A stretch of DNA of 64,000 nt, taken from positions 25,133,258 through 25,197,257 of the forward strand of contig CM052354.1 of assembly GCA_028551475.1 (NCBI GenBank), written 5' to 3'. Positions 33,466 to 45,716 of this stretch are shown piece by piece (the stretch's first letter is position 1; each line of letters begins with the position of its first letter). This stretch comes from Casuarina equisetifolia (Eukaryota; Streptophyta; Magnoliopsida; Fagales; Casuarinaceae). The notes beneath the pieces are model-generated. The model ran no database searches, was not told where the DNA came from, and worked only from the letters and a program-made list of their open reading frames with translations. A program made the translations under genes and the position numbers.

Positions 33466-36400
33466 ATGCAGCAGATTCCTGCGCGCCTGATAAAATCTCT
33501 ATCCTTTTCTTCGCTACCAAGCACTGCCGCTCTTCAAGAAATTGCTTCTTCTCAGCCCAAAGGTGTGTGTGTGTCAGCGCGCTTCGTCATTTATTCATCT
33601 CGTATTGGTTCTTTGTGTGTCTCTGAAACTTTTGGCTTCTGGGGTCTCCAAGTTTGCAATTTAAGTGGATGTAAAGCCACGAATTTTAGCGTTTAAACTT
33701 GCTTCTGCAATGCCGGGATGAAATGGGCTAGTGGAAAATGGAAAATGTTTGTGAAGTTATCCTTTTCGGTCAATTGTATAACTGGTTACACAAGTCCTTC
33801 CGTGTAGTTGTGATCGGTTAGCTTTCTTGTGATGCCCATCTATTTGAATGGAGTTGTTCTGAAGCCTGAATAGCGGAAGAACTGGAAGAATAAAACCAAA
33901 GAAATGAGGGAGGCCGAAAGTTAAAAGGAAATTTGCTAAAGCTGTCCATTTGGCCAAGACAGTCAATACTGTAAACAACAAAAGATTTGGATTGAGGGCA
34001 GGGCTAAGTTCAGATATCTCAAAGCACTCTCTGAAAAGAAAATTCTTTTCTTTTACACTTGCAACTTGTTTTGCACAAGTGGTCATGAATATATCATCCT
34101 TTGTTATTTATCCTAATTAATCTTCCAGCGGTTGTGATGTGTTATATATTTTCCTAATTTATCTTTGACGCTAACATGTCTGTCCATTGGAGCTTTAGAA
34201 GCTATATTAAAGATTACTAAACAATGCAATTCCATGATACTCTGAAACTTGTCCTCTTTTTCTTTTATTTTTCTGTTTTCTGTTTCCCTTTTGAGTTCTG
34301 ATTGTTTTGTATATTCATGTTTATTTTGAGAGACTTCTTTTGTAAGCATTCTTGCCCTTTAAATCCATAAGTATTGGTGGTGGTGGGATTCCTGTTTTCC
34401 TAATATATCTACCTTATAAGTACATGAGTGAGGTGGTTACCCTACCTCTTGTTACAGTGTCATTGCATTCATTTGGCTTTGTCAACCTTCAGTAAAAGTT
34501 TATATGGGATGCTCTTACTTAGGAAGGTTGTTATCATTTTGGTTTAAAACCTTCTTGTCATGGTTTGCATTTGTAGGTGTTGCGAAGGTTGTATTAAAGA
34601 AGGGGAAGACGCAACTCTTTAAGAATGGTAGCCCAATGGTGTACAGTGGAGCAGTTGATAGAGTGATTGGTAGACCACCACCCAGGACTGGAGATATGGT
34701 ATTGGTAGCTGATGGGACAGAGAAACCAATTGGGTGGGGATTGTATAATTCAGTCTCCATGTTCTGTGTGCGGCTTATGCAGCTTGAAGAGGAAGCAACA
34801 AGGTATTTCCTTAAAAAGGAGTTTCCAGTTCAGTTTTATCTTCTACACGAGGATGTTGAGCTGATAACCCATATGATATAGAGATCCATCATTTTCGTTC
34901 AACATGGAGAAACTGCTTGAAGAAAGAATTGATGCGGCTAGACAGTTACGTAAGGCTTTGGGGCTTCCCTCAGCCAATACCAATGCATATCGTCTTGTAA
35001 ATAGTGAAGGAGACAGGTATAGACCTTTATTTGAAATATTTATTGTTGTCTCTTACTCGTATAATAAAATGTTACATATTTTTAATATCATTAATTCATA
35101 GATGCGCCCTGCTTGCTAACATTACCCCAGTTATAGTCCCAATTTCCTATAAACGAAGCAAGTTTTTGGTTTTGTCTCCTTCAGAAAGTGAATTGTGTTG
35201 GGCAGTTGACTGATAGATGTATAGAGATTTGCAAACCATTTATATAAAAGAATGCAAGCACAGCCAAGCATATATACCTTGCTAATCAATGGAAGCTAAA
35301 CCAACCCCATAGTTGTGTCCTACATCTAAATGGAATAGTTTTTCAACATTTTATTCCTCTTATTACGTTGAATTGTCTATGGATGTGCTAGTACACTTAT
35401 TGGGTGTCAGTGTTTTGTCTCAGATTGTCTGGATTAATAGTTGATGTTTTTGGAGATGTAGCTGTAATAGCATCATCAGCTGCTTGGGTTGAGAAGTACA
35501 AACAAGAAATTGAGGCAGCCATCAGTAGAATTGATGAAATTAATCATATAAACTGGAGACCGTCTGTTGAAATTTTGAAGGAAGAAGGAATCAATTTTTC
35601 TGATTTGAAGGAAATGTATCCATCTGCTTGTCCAGGAAGAATAAAGGTATGAAATCCATGAAACATTGTGTATTGCTCAAGTCAAATTCTTCTATTAAGC
35701 AAACTGTGCAATCTGGGTGATTAAGTATGAATGGGTAAATCCTGAGGCTGAAGGTCCATGGTACACCACAGACCTAGTATTCCCCCCGAATTACCCTCCT
35801 TCACATTAATCATGGAAATTTGTGTTTGTTTCTTAGAAGACATCAGCATTTGCTAGCACTATATCATGACATGTACCATAATGTGCATAGAATTCCTAAC
35901 AACAAATCCCCCTCCCTCAAACCAACCCCCAAACCCCACCTTTTCCTCAAGTCTGATTCTTCTCATTTTTATTAATCAATTGTTGCAGTTGCGACTACTC
36001 ACCTATTGATGACATGAGCCTTCGAACTGTGAAGGTTGCCCAAAATATTGCTGCATTGAAGCCATATTTCTGGAGAGAAAACTGTTAGTTTTGAGGGTTT
36101 ATCCTTCCAAATCTTAGCTAATTACGCATAGTTTTGATATTACTATTTCTTTATTATTGGAGATCTGAAATAGTAAAACTAAATTTGAAAGCTCTATTCA
36201 TTGTTGCATTTGTCTCTGCCTTAATGAATCCAATATTTCGTTTGCGTAAGGCCATGATTTTGTTGGCACATAAAGTTTGAGGCATTTTGTCTGCTGGGCT
36301 CATCTGATTAAAGAATTTTGCTTTGAGGGCATATAAGATTTTGAATCAAACCAAAAGGAATAATAATTCTTCTGGAAGTTCTTTTAAGCCAACGATAGCC

Positions 36401-38333
36401 AGCTTCATGGCCATTCAATTTATACATCAGTAATATTTGTTTCCTCAATCTGAGTTTGCATAGACCCTAGGATGGCTTCTGGCTTCTTGTGCTATGTCTC
36501 GTGCCTTTAGTGCTCTATAGTATCTGTTGGTTGACAGTATCTTTTGCCAATTTGCGATTTCGTTTTGCTAGGTTCTGGAAAATGGGATCTTTTATGCAAT
36601 TTCACTGGAGGGTCAAAAGACAGGATTTTATGCTGATCAGCGTGAAAACCGGCAGTTCATATCAACTGTGTCAGACAGTAAAAAAGTTCTTGATATTTGC
36701 TGCTATAGTGGTGGCTTTGCTCTAAATGCAGTACGAGGGGGTGCTGCAAGTGTCACCGGTATAAGTTCTGAATTGGTCATTTTTCTTTGTCAGTTCTTGC
36801 TCAGTTCTGTTATTATGGGATATCCCTTGCCATCGTATGGGAAAAATTCCCTTAACTAGAGATTAACTTCTTAAATGCATAATTAGACTACTTAGTTAAG
36901 ATTCTTTTTATTTTATTTTATTTTGAATTTGATTTTTTTTAACGTTTTTCATTGTTGACCTCTATAGCATTTAGGCATTATGCATAAAATTTGAAAAGTA
37001 GTGAGCAAAAGCTGATGAAGAACGCAAAGATCAAAATTTAATGAGAAGAAGATTGCAATTTGGACTGCTAATTCATAGAAAGGAATTTATTGGCAAATCT
37101 TAGAGCTAGATATAATCTGAACTGAAGATTGATTCATTATTTTGGAAATTCCAATTCTTATTCCACTGTAGCTCTGGTCTTCCTTTTGTCTGTGACATTC
37201 CATGATTGAACCTGGAAACCTAGTTGTAACAGCTTAAAGGTTTGTATCTCTGCAGTTTTGTATTTTGAATAAATTCTTTCTGAATGCTTGGAATAAGGGC
37301 TAGTTTTGGAGGATGCAGATTTTTAGTAGCTCAGCTACTCTAGAAACGACCCCTTTGCTGATTCTTAAAGGCTACTTGAAAAAATTGGCAAAATGTTGAA
37401 GCATTTTTGGTTTACAAGAGGAGATACAGGTAGCTTTAGCTTTCTAAGATAAAGCACCCCAAAAGCCCCAGAAAAGGGGGTTTAATTTTATGCCTATAAT
37501 TGATAATATAGGGCAGGTGGCATATGCATTAGATGTTGAATGAAATGTTCCTGCAATCAAATTTTTGGAAAATTCCCTGCTCGTTGTTGTTAAATCTTTA
37601 TAATGAATGCACACATGTAACGTGTTTTCTTGCCCATCAAATCATCGTACTTTTCATATAATTTTTAGTATGTAGGGCATCGCTTTTGGAGGTTCAAGGT
37701 GAATGAGGCTTTCATTGTCATTTAACCTTCTCTGTGGTTATTCTTGAGAGCACATTTGGACCATGACAGTTTATGTAGTTTTGGCGTCTATTTGAGACAT
37801 TCAAATTGCATGCCTGTTCAAAATAAATAAGTTTCCTGATAATATATGTACTCTTTCAGGTATTGATACATCATCACCAGCCCTGGAGCTAGCTGAGGAA
37901 AATATTGTTCTTAACAACATGGATCCAGAAAGAATATCATTTCTCAAAGAAGATGCAACTGAATTTATGAAGGCTGCTCTTTCCAGAAATGAATCATGGG
38001 ACTTGGTCATAGTTGATCCCCCAAAACTAGCACCACGAAGAAAGGTTTTTTGACATGCATTTTTAAGTGTTTTTTCAAAGAAAAATGAACTGTGGAATGG
38101 GTAATCGCACAAGGAATAAATATTCCTACCTAGTTTGAGTTATTTTTTGGATGTAAGGGACTCAATTTATGGAGTTGTAGGTTTTAGAAATTAAGTCCAA
38201 CAACCAAAAACAACCCTTGAGTGTCTTTCATTTGGGTTTTTATTTTCGTACTTTTGACCAAATTGTTTGCTTTTTTTAACCTTCCTTTATATGAAAAATT
38301 TCATGAATTTCACACAGCTAGTGGATATCCTCC

Positions 38334-38383
<50 letters not shown>

Positions 38384-40248
38384 GGTAAAAAGAGCCTAAG
38401 GTGAGAAATATGATCCTTCCCGATCTATGCAAGAAAGTGATCCTAACTCAACAGAGGAAACTATGTAGGACAGTGTTTCTACAAGCAGCCCAAAGATTTG
38501 GTGGTTTTGCTAGACTAATTTTGGGGCGCAAAACAATTGGCTTTTAGAAAGTCATCTGTCCACGTTTTGTGGGGCATTTTTCTAAGAAAGTTAAAGCTTT
38601 GCTACTCGATAGACCTACCAAGAATTTGGACAGTTTATATATCCAGTTTCAATGCATCAGATGTGTGCAATTTAGAGTATTTTTAAAGGAATTTATGGCA
38701 ATTTTACTCCAAGCTGTCTCGGTGACTGGGTGCAATCTGCAAATTATGAGTTTTGATGTTTATTGTTTTCCTTTTGTTATCTTTCAGAGTACCTTTTCTA
38801 GTTCCTAAGTGAAGTTTATAGGTCTTATTAGTCGAGTTTTAAGTGTTTAGTCAAGAATTTGTCTTTTCTCTTGTAGAAGTCTGTATCAAAGCTCTAAGCC
38901 GTTTCTTAGATATAGTGAGAAACTTTTCTGTAGTGGCTAGCTGTACGTGGAACCTCGCAAGTTTAGATCATATATAAGCCTATTGCCATGTGTAGTTTTA
39001 AAGTTTTATGAGTTTGAACAGAATCAGCCTTTGCCTCCCCGGGAAGGTTTTAATTCTTATGTAAAACTGAATTTACATTGCTTTTTATTTATTTTCTCTC
39101 CTTGCCCTCCTGCTCGATCGGTTGCTTTTTTCCTTTTACACCTTTCATATACTTTTTGACCTTGTTGACAAACTGCGGTTTACTTCTCAATGCATCTGTC
39201 AGTGTTTTCCCTATTTCTTGTGAGTTTTGCAGCTGCTTATTGGGTCTTTCTGATTTAGGTTTTACAAAGTGCAAAAGGCATGTACAGAACTTTAAACTCA
39301 TTGGCAATGCGGTTAACAAGAAGAGGTGGACTTCTCATGACCTGTTCATGTTCAGGAGCTATGACCCAAAGTGGGACGTTCTTGTCTACTCTTCAGGCAA
39401 GTAACTTTTCCTATATTGTGTTATCTGACTGAATATTGATCTGTAATTATCTTTCTGGAACCTTTATTTCTTTACCTAAGAATGACGTGTTATAATCTGT
39501 ATTGTAGATAAGCTTTTTGTCTTTCTTTTTCTCTCATTCATTATGTTCTGCATTTTAGAGAAATTTTGACCTGGTAGTGTAACATAGTTTAAGAAACTAA
39601 TACTTGATTTCACTGTAGCCAGTCTGCCAAGTTGGCGACATGTTCTGTATGAAATGACTATAACCATCTGATTAGCCATGGAGAACTAGTGATCATTTAC
39701 GGTGAGATTTATCAAGAAAAAGATGAGTTACGTAGGTTGATGCCTCATCTGGTTGTCGCCAAATGGGGCATAATGGTATGACAATAGAAACTGAGAAGTT
39801 GGGAGAGTACATTGATAATGTTGTGGTAAGAACCAATATGGGATTTTATGGTACAAGCCACTCAATAACTCCCTTCTCCCCACCCCAAAAGAATAAAAAG
39901 GATTAGAATTCCTCTTAATGTAGTCCTTAGTAAACTTTTTTCAAGATGTGTTTTCTTTCCTTTCATTTTGCCGGAACAAAGAAAATAGATGAATCCATTT
40001 TTTCAATAATAAATGTGACACAATGAGTTCATTTTTTCAGTAATTTTTTCATTTTAATTGGAAGAGATTACGGCAATTCTCTAATATACTTTGACAAACG
40101 TCTTTGGTTTTGTGATCAGGGTGCTGCAACAATGGCAGGAAGGAAGATCACTGTCCTACGACAGGCCGGTGCGGCATGTGATCACCCTACTGATCCAGCC
40201 TACCCGGAAGGTGCATATCTTTCCAACGTTTTCCTAAGAGTAACGTGA
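33466..40248 (+). CDS. RlmI-like SAM-dependent rRNA methyltransferase with PUA domain
   Basis: Eight exons: 33466-33562, 34577-34802, 34882-35016, 35424-35646, 36572-36758, 37860-38044, 39259-39396 and 40120-40248. Phases close to 439 aa. Bacterial RlmI (YccW) makes 5-methylcytosine in 23S rRNA and is about 400 aa. The N-terminal 30 residues look like an organelle presequence ([16 protein letters not shown]). Residues 36-108 are a PUA domain ([22 protein letters not shown]). The segment ending [14 protein letters not shown] precedes the Rossmann fold. Motif I is [13 protein letters not shown] (268-280), motif IV DPPK starts at Asp342, and motif VI TCSCSG (379-384) carries the cysteines expected for m5C chemistry. 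Intron 7 uses a GC donor. Inference: a plastid or mitochondrial rRNA m5C methyltransferase. Broken copies of its exons lie on both sides of the gene. Confidence 0.9.
35989..36094 (+). other. Orphan exon-like segment in intron 4
   Basis: An acceptor-like ttgttgcag is followed by a 35-codon frame ending TAG that reads [19 protein letters not shown] and onward. Its composition looks coding, but it does not join in phase to the host gene and is not needed there: exon 4 ends GRIK and exon 5 continues VLENG, as expected for the family. It may be an inserted exon of another gene. I do not recognise the family. Confidence 0.35.
38339..38381. repeat. (TC)21 microsatellite
   Basis: Uninterrupted TC dinucleotide run in intron 6 of the RlmI-like gene. 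It is likely to be length-polymorphic. Confidence 0.95.
39397..40119 (+). other. GC-AG intron (intron 7 of RlmI-like gene)
   Basis: The exon ends ...CTTCAG and the intron begins GCAAGT, the standard form of the rare GC donor. The acceptor is gatcag before GGTGCTGCA. No GT near the boundary keeps the frame and the family sequence [13 protein letters not shown]. Confidence 0.75.
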
Positions 40249-41189
40249 GTCAGCATCAGCATGAATTGATAAAAAAGACAACCTTTTTGTCTTTTTCATT
40301 TTTTTTGAACTATCTGAAAGTTATCAAGCAATGGAAAGAGCTGGTTTTTGTGTTCAAATGCTAGTTTTGGAATTATACATAAAAGTTCGTTTATCGTTCT
40401 GACAAAAGCAATAACAAAGGATCAAAATATTCATTCAAATTCATGTGCTGGAATATGCTGAAATTGGAAATATTAGAAAATACATCAGCCGTGTGAACGA
40501 TAACAACCAAGAGCTTATCGCATATGGTTGAACTTCAAAAGTGGAGATTTCATATCAAGACCACAGAGTAGGATATAAGCATTTAGTAATACGTTTTGTT
40601 AGAGTATGAAGGCCTATCCCAAAACTTTAAAACATTAGGTGGAGAGTTTTCATCACTTACAAAATCACATACTTATCCTCTCACTTTCAATGTGACACAA
40701 CACTCACATTCAACACATTTTAGTAGTTCAACAGTTACTTGTTCCTTTAATCCATTCTCATGTCACTTAAATAGCTTCCATCAGTAATCCAAAAAGTTTA
40801 GGCACCATATTTCATGTGCGAAGCCCTGGTACTTGCAACAGTATAGAACAATCGCATGTGGAAGAAGTGCTCTGTTTTGTGAAGCCCATGCTCTGTCAAC
40901 AATGGCGTGTAAGCTGTAGTGAAAGCCTAGCTGTAGACAGCGTGTGCTAGTGATCCAATCATGTATGTTTGCGTTTGTGTGTTTAGCTGTAGGAAATGCC
41001 ATTGGTGATATTGTGCCCTTAACAAAGTCTTGTCTGTCTATGAAGGTGCATAACTAATTCTATCCACTTCCTTCTCTCACTGTAAAACTGAATTGGAAAA
41101 TCCACCCAAAATGATATGCCAAATTGGCGACCAAAATGACATGTCTTGAGAAGCACATGAACTTAATCAGCAAACAACTTTGAGGAGAA
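40249..41189. other. 3' flank of RlmI-like gene
   Basis: Contains the 3' UTR, parts of which recur in the broken copy at 45000-45250, and the possible solo LTR at 40597-40715. No gene is supported. Confidence 0.45.
40597..40715 (+). repeat. Possible short solo LTR (TRIM-like)
   Basis: Starts TGTTAGAGTATG and ends TTCAACA, an inverted-repeat pair typical of LTR ends. It is flanked by CGTTT and CATTT, a 5-bp duplication with one mismatch. It lies inside a stretch that is absent from the related copy near 45180, but that absence is longer than the element. Weak evidence. Confidence 0.35.
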
Positions 41190-41775
41190 TTAGAGTTGAA
41201 GCAACGAAACTTACACACATGTTGGCAGGAAATCACTCAGGACATTATGCTTTCCCTGCATATGTCTTACCTCAAATTTATATTGATTAAATCAGTTGGC
41301 CCAACGTAACAATTGTGGCTGGGCGATTACCTTTTGCTTGGACGGTAACATCTTTAGGAATGTTGAACAGTTCATTTCAATCAAGAACTGGTAACCGATA
41401 AGATGGAATTGAAACTTTTCAATCTCTCTTTTTACCGCCAAAAAATCTCTTTAAAAGTGAAGTGATAATGACACTTAGATTCTTTAAACGCGCCACTTTT
41501 GTATCCACAAATTCTTCTTTTGTATCCACAAATTCTTCTTTTCCCATCAGTCTCTTCTAGTAAGACTGCTCCCCAATAAAGATCACTGGCATCAGTCTGT
41601 AGTACTCTTTTGCCTTTATCTGGAATTTGGAGTGGTGGCAACTTCTGAGCTAGGGCTTCACTAAACGTGTAACTGAATTCTATTTTAACGTTAATCAAGT
41701 AAGTAATTCTTATATCTCTTCTTCTTACTAAAAAGTGGTCATTTATACTCAATCCAATCAGCCTAACCAGCAATG
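41190..41775 (-). pseudogene. Endogenous pararetrovirus (Caulimoviridae) RT/RNase H relic
   Basis: On the minus strand a broken frame carries the connection between reverse transcriptase and RNase H of plant pararetroviruses. Visible landmarks are the proline-rich LPPLQIP, the RNase H signature QTDASD, an ICGYKSG segment, a Tyr-His-rich HYHFTFKE segment and then KREIEKFQFHL in another frame. It is interrupted by a frameshift near 41432 and a stop further on. A 21-bp tandem duplication (41499-41519 / 41520-41540) repeats seven residues. The pattern fits the Caulimoviridae rather than copia or gypsy elements; florendovirus-like affinity is a guess. Only a few hundred bases remain and no viral gene is intact. 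Confidence 0.75.
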
Positions 41776-41965
41776 GCTACTTCAAGGGCTCGTTATAACA
41801 AAGGAAACATAATTTTATTCATCAGATTAAGTATGGTACACAACATAACAAATACCAAAACAAGAATACTATCCACAGCACGCAGGAAATCTAAGGTTCA
41901 GGATGAACGGGTCTGAAGCAAATAAGATTCAGGAGTTTGCAATAACACCTTTACCATTCTTTGAC

Positions 41966-42980
41966 CTAATTCTTCACTGTCATCACATGCTTCAGAAGCA
42001 TATTAACAACATCATGTGATATTCTAGCAGCTTCTATTTTCAGGTGCTGGATCTTCGCATCTGTCTCTTGTTCCAGCCGCTTAACATTTGCACCTGAATC
42101 TCCACTGCTCTGTTATGGAAGAAAAGAGAAATGAGAAAGGAAGAGAGTGAAGAAAAAAGAGCAGGATTTAGAAACCCGTGCAGATTTCATAATTTGAAGT
42201 TTTCACTCCCCATCAAGGATCTCAAGACATACATGAAAATAAGATTCAAAAACCATCAACATCAAACTCAGATTCAAAAACCACGGGTCAATTTCGTTCT
42301 TTATTTTTGTTTTATTTTACAGGCCACAAAGGAACTCAGAACGCTCAACCTAGTTACCACCACAAATCAAGTTTAACCACCAGGGCAAATAGAACACTAT
42401 GACTCAGTTTCAATAACACATGCAAACCTCTGCAAGCTTCCTCTGGAACTCCTGCTCCATTTGGGCCCGAAATTCAGCTATCTCCTTTTCAGCCTCTTCT
42501 TTGGCTTGTTTCAGCCTAGCCGTTTTTGCTAATTGCAGGAAAAAAAGGTCCCAAGAAAAGAAAGAATCAGATCTCAGGAAAACAAGGTCATAACAACGAA
42601 GGAGAAAAAGAACAAAAAGGCAGAAACATAACTATAAAGATGTCCAATCTTGCCTGAGGAAATGCATTTACTCATGCCTAAACTACAAATTATCCTTCCA
42701 CATGAAAAGCAAAAGGCAGTACAGCAAAGAACACACTTTTATTATTTAAGTCATCCAACAAGAATTGGTCATACATCAAATATGTGTTCAGCCTGTACAA
42801 AAGTAGACATAGATAGATAACGTATAACCGAGGAACAAGATACATGTAGCATTAAGATATGTGAAAATTTGGATAACGAAAAGGTAGATTACCACTTCTA
42901 GCAGCATTGACTATGTGTTGAGCTTCCTGCTCTGCAGCCAGCAATTGTTGGATTCCACCTTGACCCCTATTGGATGCCAT
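41966..42980 (-). CDS. VHA-G: V-type proton ATPase subunit G
   Basis: Three coding exons, 42980-42893, 42528-42428 and 42109-41966, closing to 110 aa, the exact family size. Subunit G is part of the peripheral stalk joining V1 and Vo of the vacuolar/endosomal proton pump. The start [20 protein letters not shown] is diagnostic. The rest is a charged amphipathic helix ([20 protein letters not shown]), and the C-terminus is MTVKN. The gene has an additional intron in its 5' UTR. No damage was seen. Confidence 0.95.
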
Positions 42981-42986
42981 GCTTTC

Positions 42987-44218
42987 CTGTAAATTACAAC
43001 ACTAAGTTCTAAGAATAAGATTGACCAGACTGAAACTAGGACCAAAGGCAAAGAAAATCTTTACGCTATAGCAGAAACAACTAAACTGGTGCAAAATATA
43101 CCCCAGTTGATAACAGAATTAAATAGACTAAACTGGATGAAGCCAACTAGGATTTCTGTGATGTAAATTCACCTTCTACAACCCAATGCAAGAGAAATTA
43201 GTATATCGTTTCTATGCTTCTCCGAAGATACAATTCAACCAATCTTCAAAAAATGAAAAATGAAAATAAAAGTAAAGGAAGGTAAATTTTTCCTTTGGGA
43301 AAACCACAGATTTGCAACTTAAAATGCATAAAGCAGTTCATGAAGCCACTTGCAAGACAAGATCTGGATAATATTATACAGGTCTTACCCATTTCTAACC
43401 AATTTACAATGTAGCAAACATAATTTTTAACATTTACTGACATCCTTTCGACCATTACAAGTATATTGATCCAGGGTACTCATAAGGCAACTAGAACTTG
43501 AAATGGACATGCTTAAGCAACTACGGACTTAATCGGAAACTATAACCACGGGAGATAACCGCATATGATATACTGAACCCCAAGAATGGTCGATCTAATG
43601 ATCATTACACAAACTGACACCAGAAGAGCGATCGACTTCGGATCAACAAAATAGTTTTTGAACTAGGATAAGATATACAGCTAAAACCGAAACTAATGCC
43701 GCCCAGTAATAGGAAATACAATCAGCAATCAGACTAAGTAAGTTGGAATAAGCTATTTTCTCCAACCAAAAAGTGATCCGATACTAACGCTTCTTCTACT
43801 TGCTAGGTGCACCTCGGAAACGGATCAAAATAGATCAAATCCGATTTCTAGACAAGAGAACAAACACTAGCACTAACACCCCAAAATTAGTAATAGGGGA
43901 ACCGGAATCCAATTTTGCTTTCCTTCTCAGATTTTTTGGATAAACTACAAAGAGACGACTCGTCTAACCGGCTTGATAATCAAATCAAGAAGAAAAAAGA
44001 AAAAAAGCAAGAATGGAGGCACAGAAACAAGAAAATACGGACATAGAAGTGTGAAATCTATCAACATTTCCACATAAAGCATCAGCTATCAAAGTTAAAG
44101 ATCTGATTCAGTTAACAGAGTCATAAGAGGCAAAATCCACAAGGAAAGAAGGGCCAGCGAGAGGAGCAGAGCGAGAGAGGATGGCAAATTATGTTAGAGG
44201 TTCATGGGGATGGCCTAC
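42987..44218 (-). other. Probable 5' UTR intron of VHA-G
   Basis: An acceptor (ttacag) lies six bases before the start codon, and a consensus donor (gaagag|gtaggc) sits at 44219/44218. A leader exon of about 80-90 bases would then lie at about 44219-44300. Leader introns are common in plant housekeeping genes and often raise expression. Inferred from splice motifs only. Confidence 0.55.
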
Positions 44219-44458
44219 CTCTTCAGTCTTGCTTTATGTGAAGAAGCTTCAGAGAAAACGGAACTCGTACAGGCACTTACGCTGGGGAACTTCCTTGACA
44301 AATTTATAGAAGACGACGGAAACAAGGAATTTTTCTTTTTTCTTTTTCCTTTTTTCTAAAGCGGAGCGGTACCCGGATTTTGCCAAGTAACCGAGCCCAA
44401 AAAAAGGTAACTAAGCCCACGGCGGCCCCGCGGTGGTGGCGGGCTGAGGGTGGCAATT

Positions 44459-44745
44459 GACTAATGTCTAATAACTTTACCTAACTAACTTAATAGTGAA
44501 TTAGTAAAAAATTTAATTGTAAGGTTTAGAATTTGACATTATATGTATATAATGTCTGATATTTTTCAATAACTTAGAAAAGGGAATAAAAATCTTTTTT
44601 AATATAATCTTTAATAAATTCTTTCTGATTATTTAATCAATTAGTTCAACAATGAATTAATAAAAATATCAGTTGTGAGATTTGAGCTTCAACACTCTAT
44701 GTGCATGAATTGGATTTGTATATTGTAATATATATAAAAAAATAA
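44459..44745. repeat. SINE-like short repeats (two diverged copies)
   Basis: Two related AT-rich stretches, about 44459-44570 and 44610-44740, share the order 'taacta..ttagt..tgaattagtaa', then 'ttgt[a/g]aggtttga', then 'cac..ctat'. Similar pieces occur at 47925-48035 and in 52540-52920. The ggtttgA-type core resembles a Pol III B box, so a tRNA-derived SINE is possible. Confidence 0.35.
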
Positions 44746-44769
44746 TAATAATAAAAAACCATTTTGTAA

Positions 44770-45250
44770 ATATGTTTTCTTTACTTTCACTTTGCCATAA
44801 CAAAGAAAATCGACAAATCGAGACAAACAGTACTATTTTTTATCAAGGTGCTGCATCAATGGCAGGAAGGAAAATCATGTGATTACCCTACTAATCCATC
44901 CTACCCGGAAGGTGCATATCTTCCCAACATTTTCCTAAGAGTAATGTAAGTCAGCATCAGCTTGAACTGATAAAAAAAATTAAAAAATAAAAATAAAAAA
45001 GCTCTGCAAAGCTATCATGCAATGGAAAAAACTGGGTTTTGTGTTCAAATGCTAGCTTTAGAATTATACAAAAAAATACGTTTATCGTTCTCACAAAAGC
45101 AATAACGAAGGATCAAAACATCCTTTCAAATTTCACTTTCATGTGCTGGATTTGCTGAAATTCAAAATATTCGAGAACTCGCATAGGCATCATATTTCAT
45201 GCATAGAGCCCTGGCCCTTCGCAAGAGTACAGAACAATCTCATACTGCAA
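44770..45250 (+). pseudogene. Truncated duplicate of the RlmI-like gene (last exon and 3' flank)
   Basis: Matches 39945-40475 and then 40796-40868 of the complete gene in direct orientation. The last exon is recognisable at about 44846-44947 but carries an internal deletion that removes the segment encoding [12 protein letters not shown]. 3' UTR sequence follows at good identity. About 320 bases present downstream of the complete gene are missing here. No upstream exons are present. Confidence 0.85.
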
Positions 45251-45716
45251 AAGAGTCGAACAACAGCACCCCCGACGACTCATAATTTCAGCTTCCATGT
45301 GATATGGAGAGCAAGCAGCTGTGTCTACAGACCTGGAGCTCGACTTGACGACAGCAGTCAATACAAAATGGTAGAGCTTGCCTGGTTACCAATACCCGAG
45401 AAAAGGAAGAGATCCAATCTCCTAAAGGTATAGAAATCTGTCTAAGATTTGTTAATGCATATTCCTATGAGCATGAGGGCTTCTTGAGGACCCATAAAGC
45501 CCGACTGGAAAAAAAAATTGAGTGAATAAACAGAATGAAAATATGATTTCAAATGCCAAACAAACCGAGATACAGATTCGTTCACATTTGGTTGCATCTT
45601 TTGTATTGAGAATTTATCAACAATATTAGGATGAAGTACACATAAAATTACATTTTGTAAACTTATCCACAGCGAAATGCTAGAGAGAAGCCACCCTTGG
45701 AAGTCCAGAAACTTTA
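45251..45716. other. Intergenic, 3' flank of ALIS gene
   Basis: Probably contains the 3' UTR of the minus-strand ALIS gene at its right side. No other gene is supported. Confidence 0.45.

Noticed and set aside
34803-34881. Open frame continuing past the PUA exon of the methyltransferase
   Set aside because: It is a 79-nt GT-AG intron; splicing restores the family sequence [13 protein letters not shown] and the phase.
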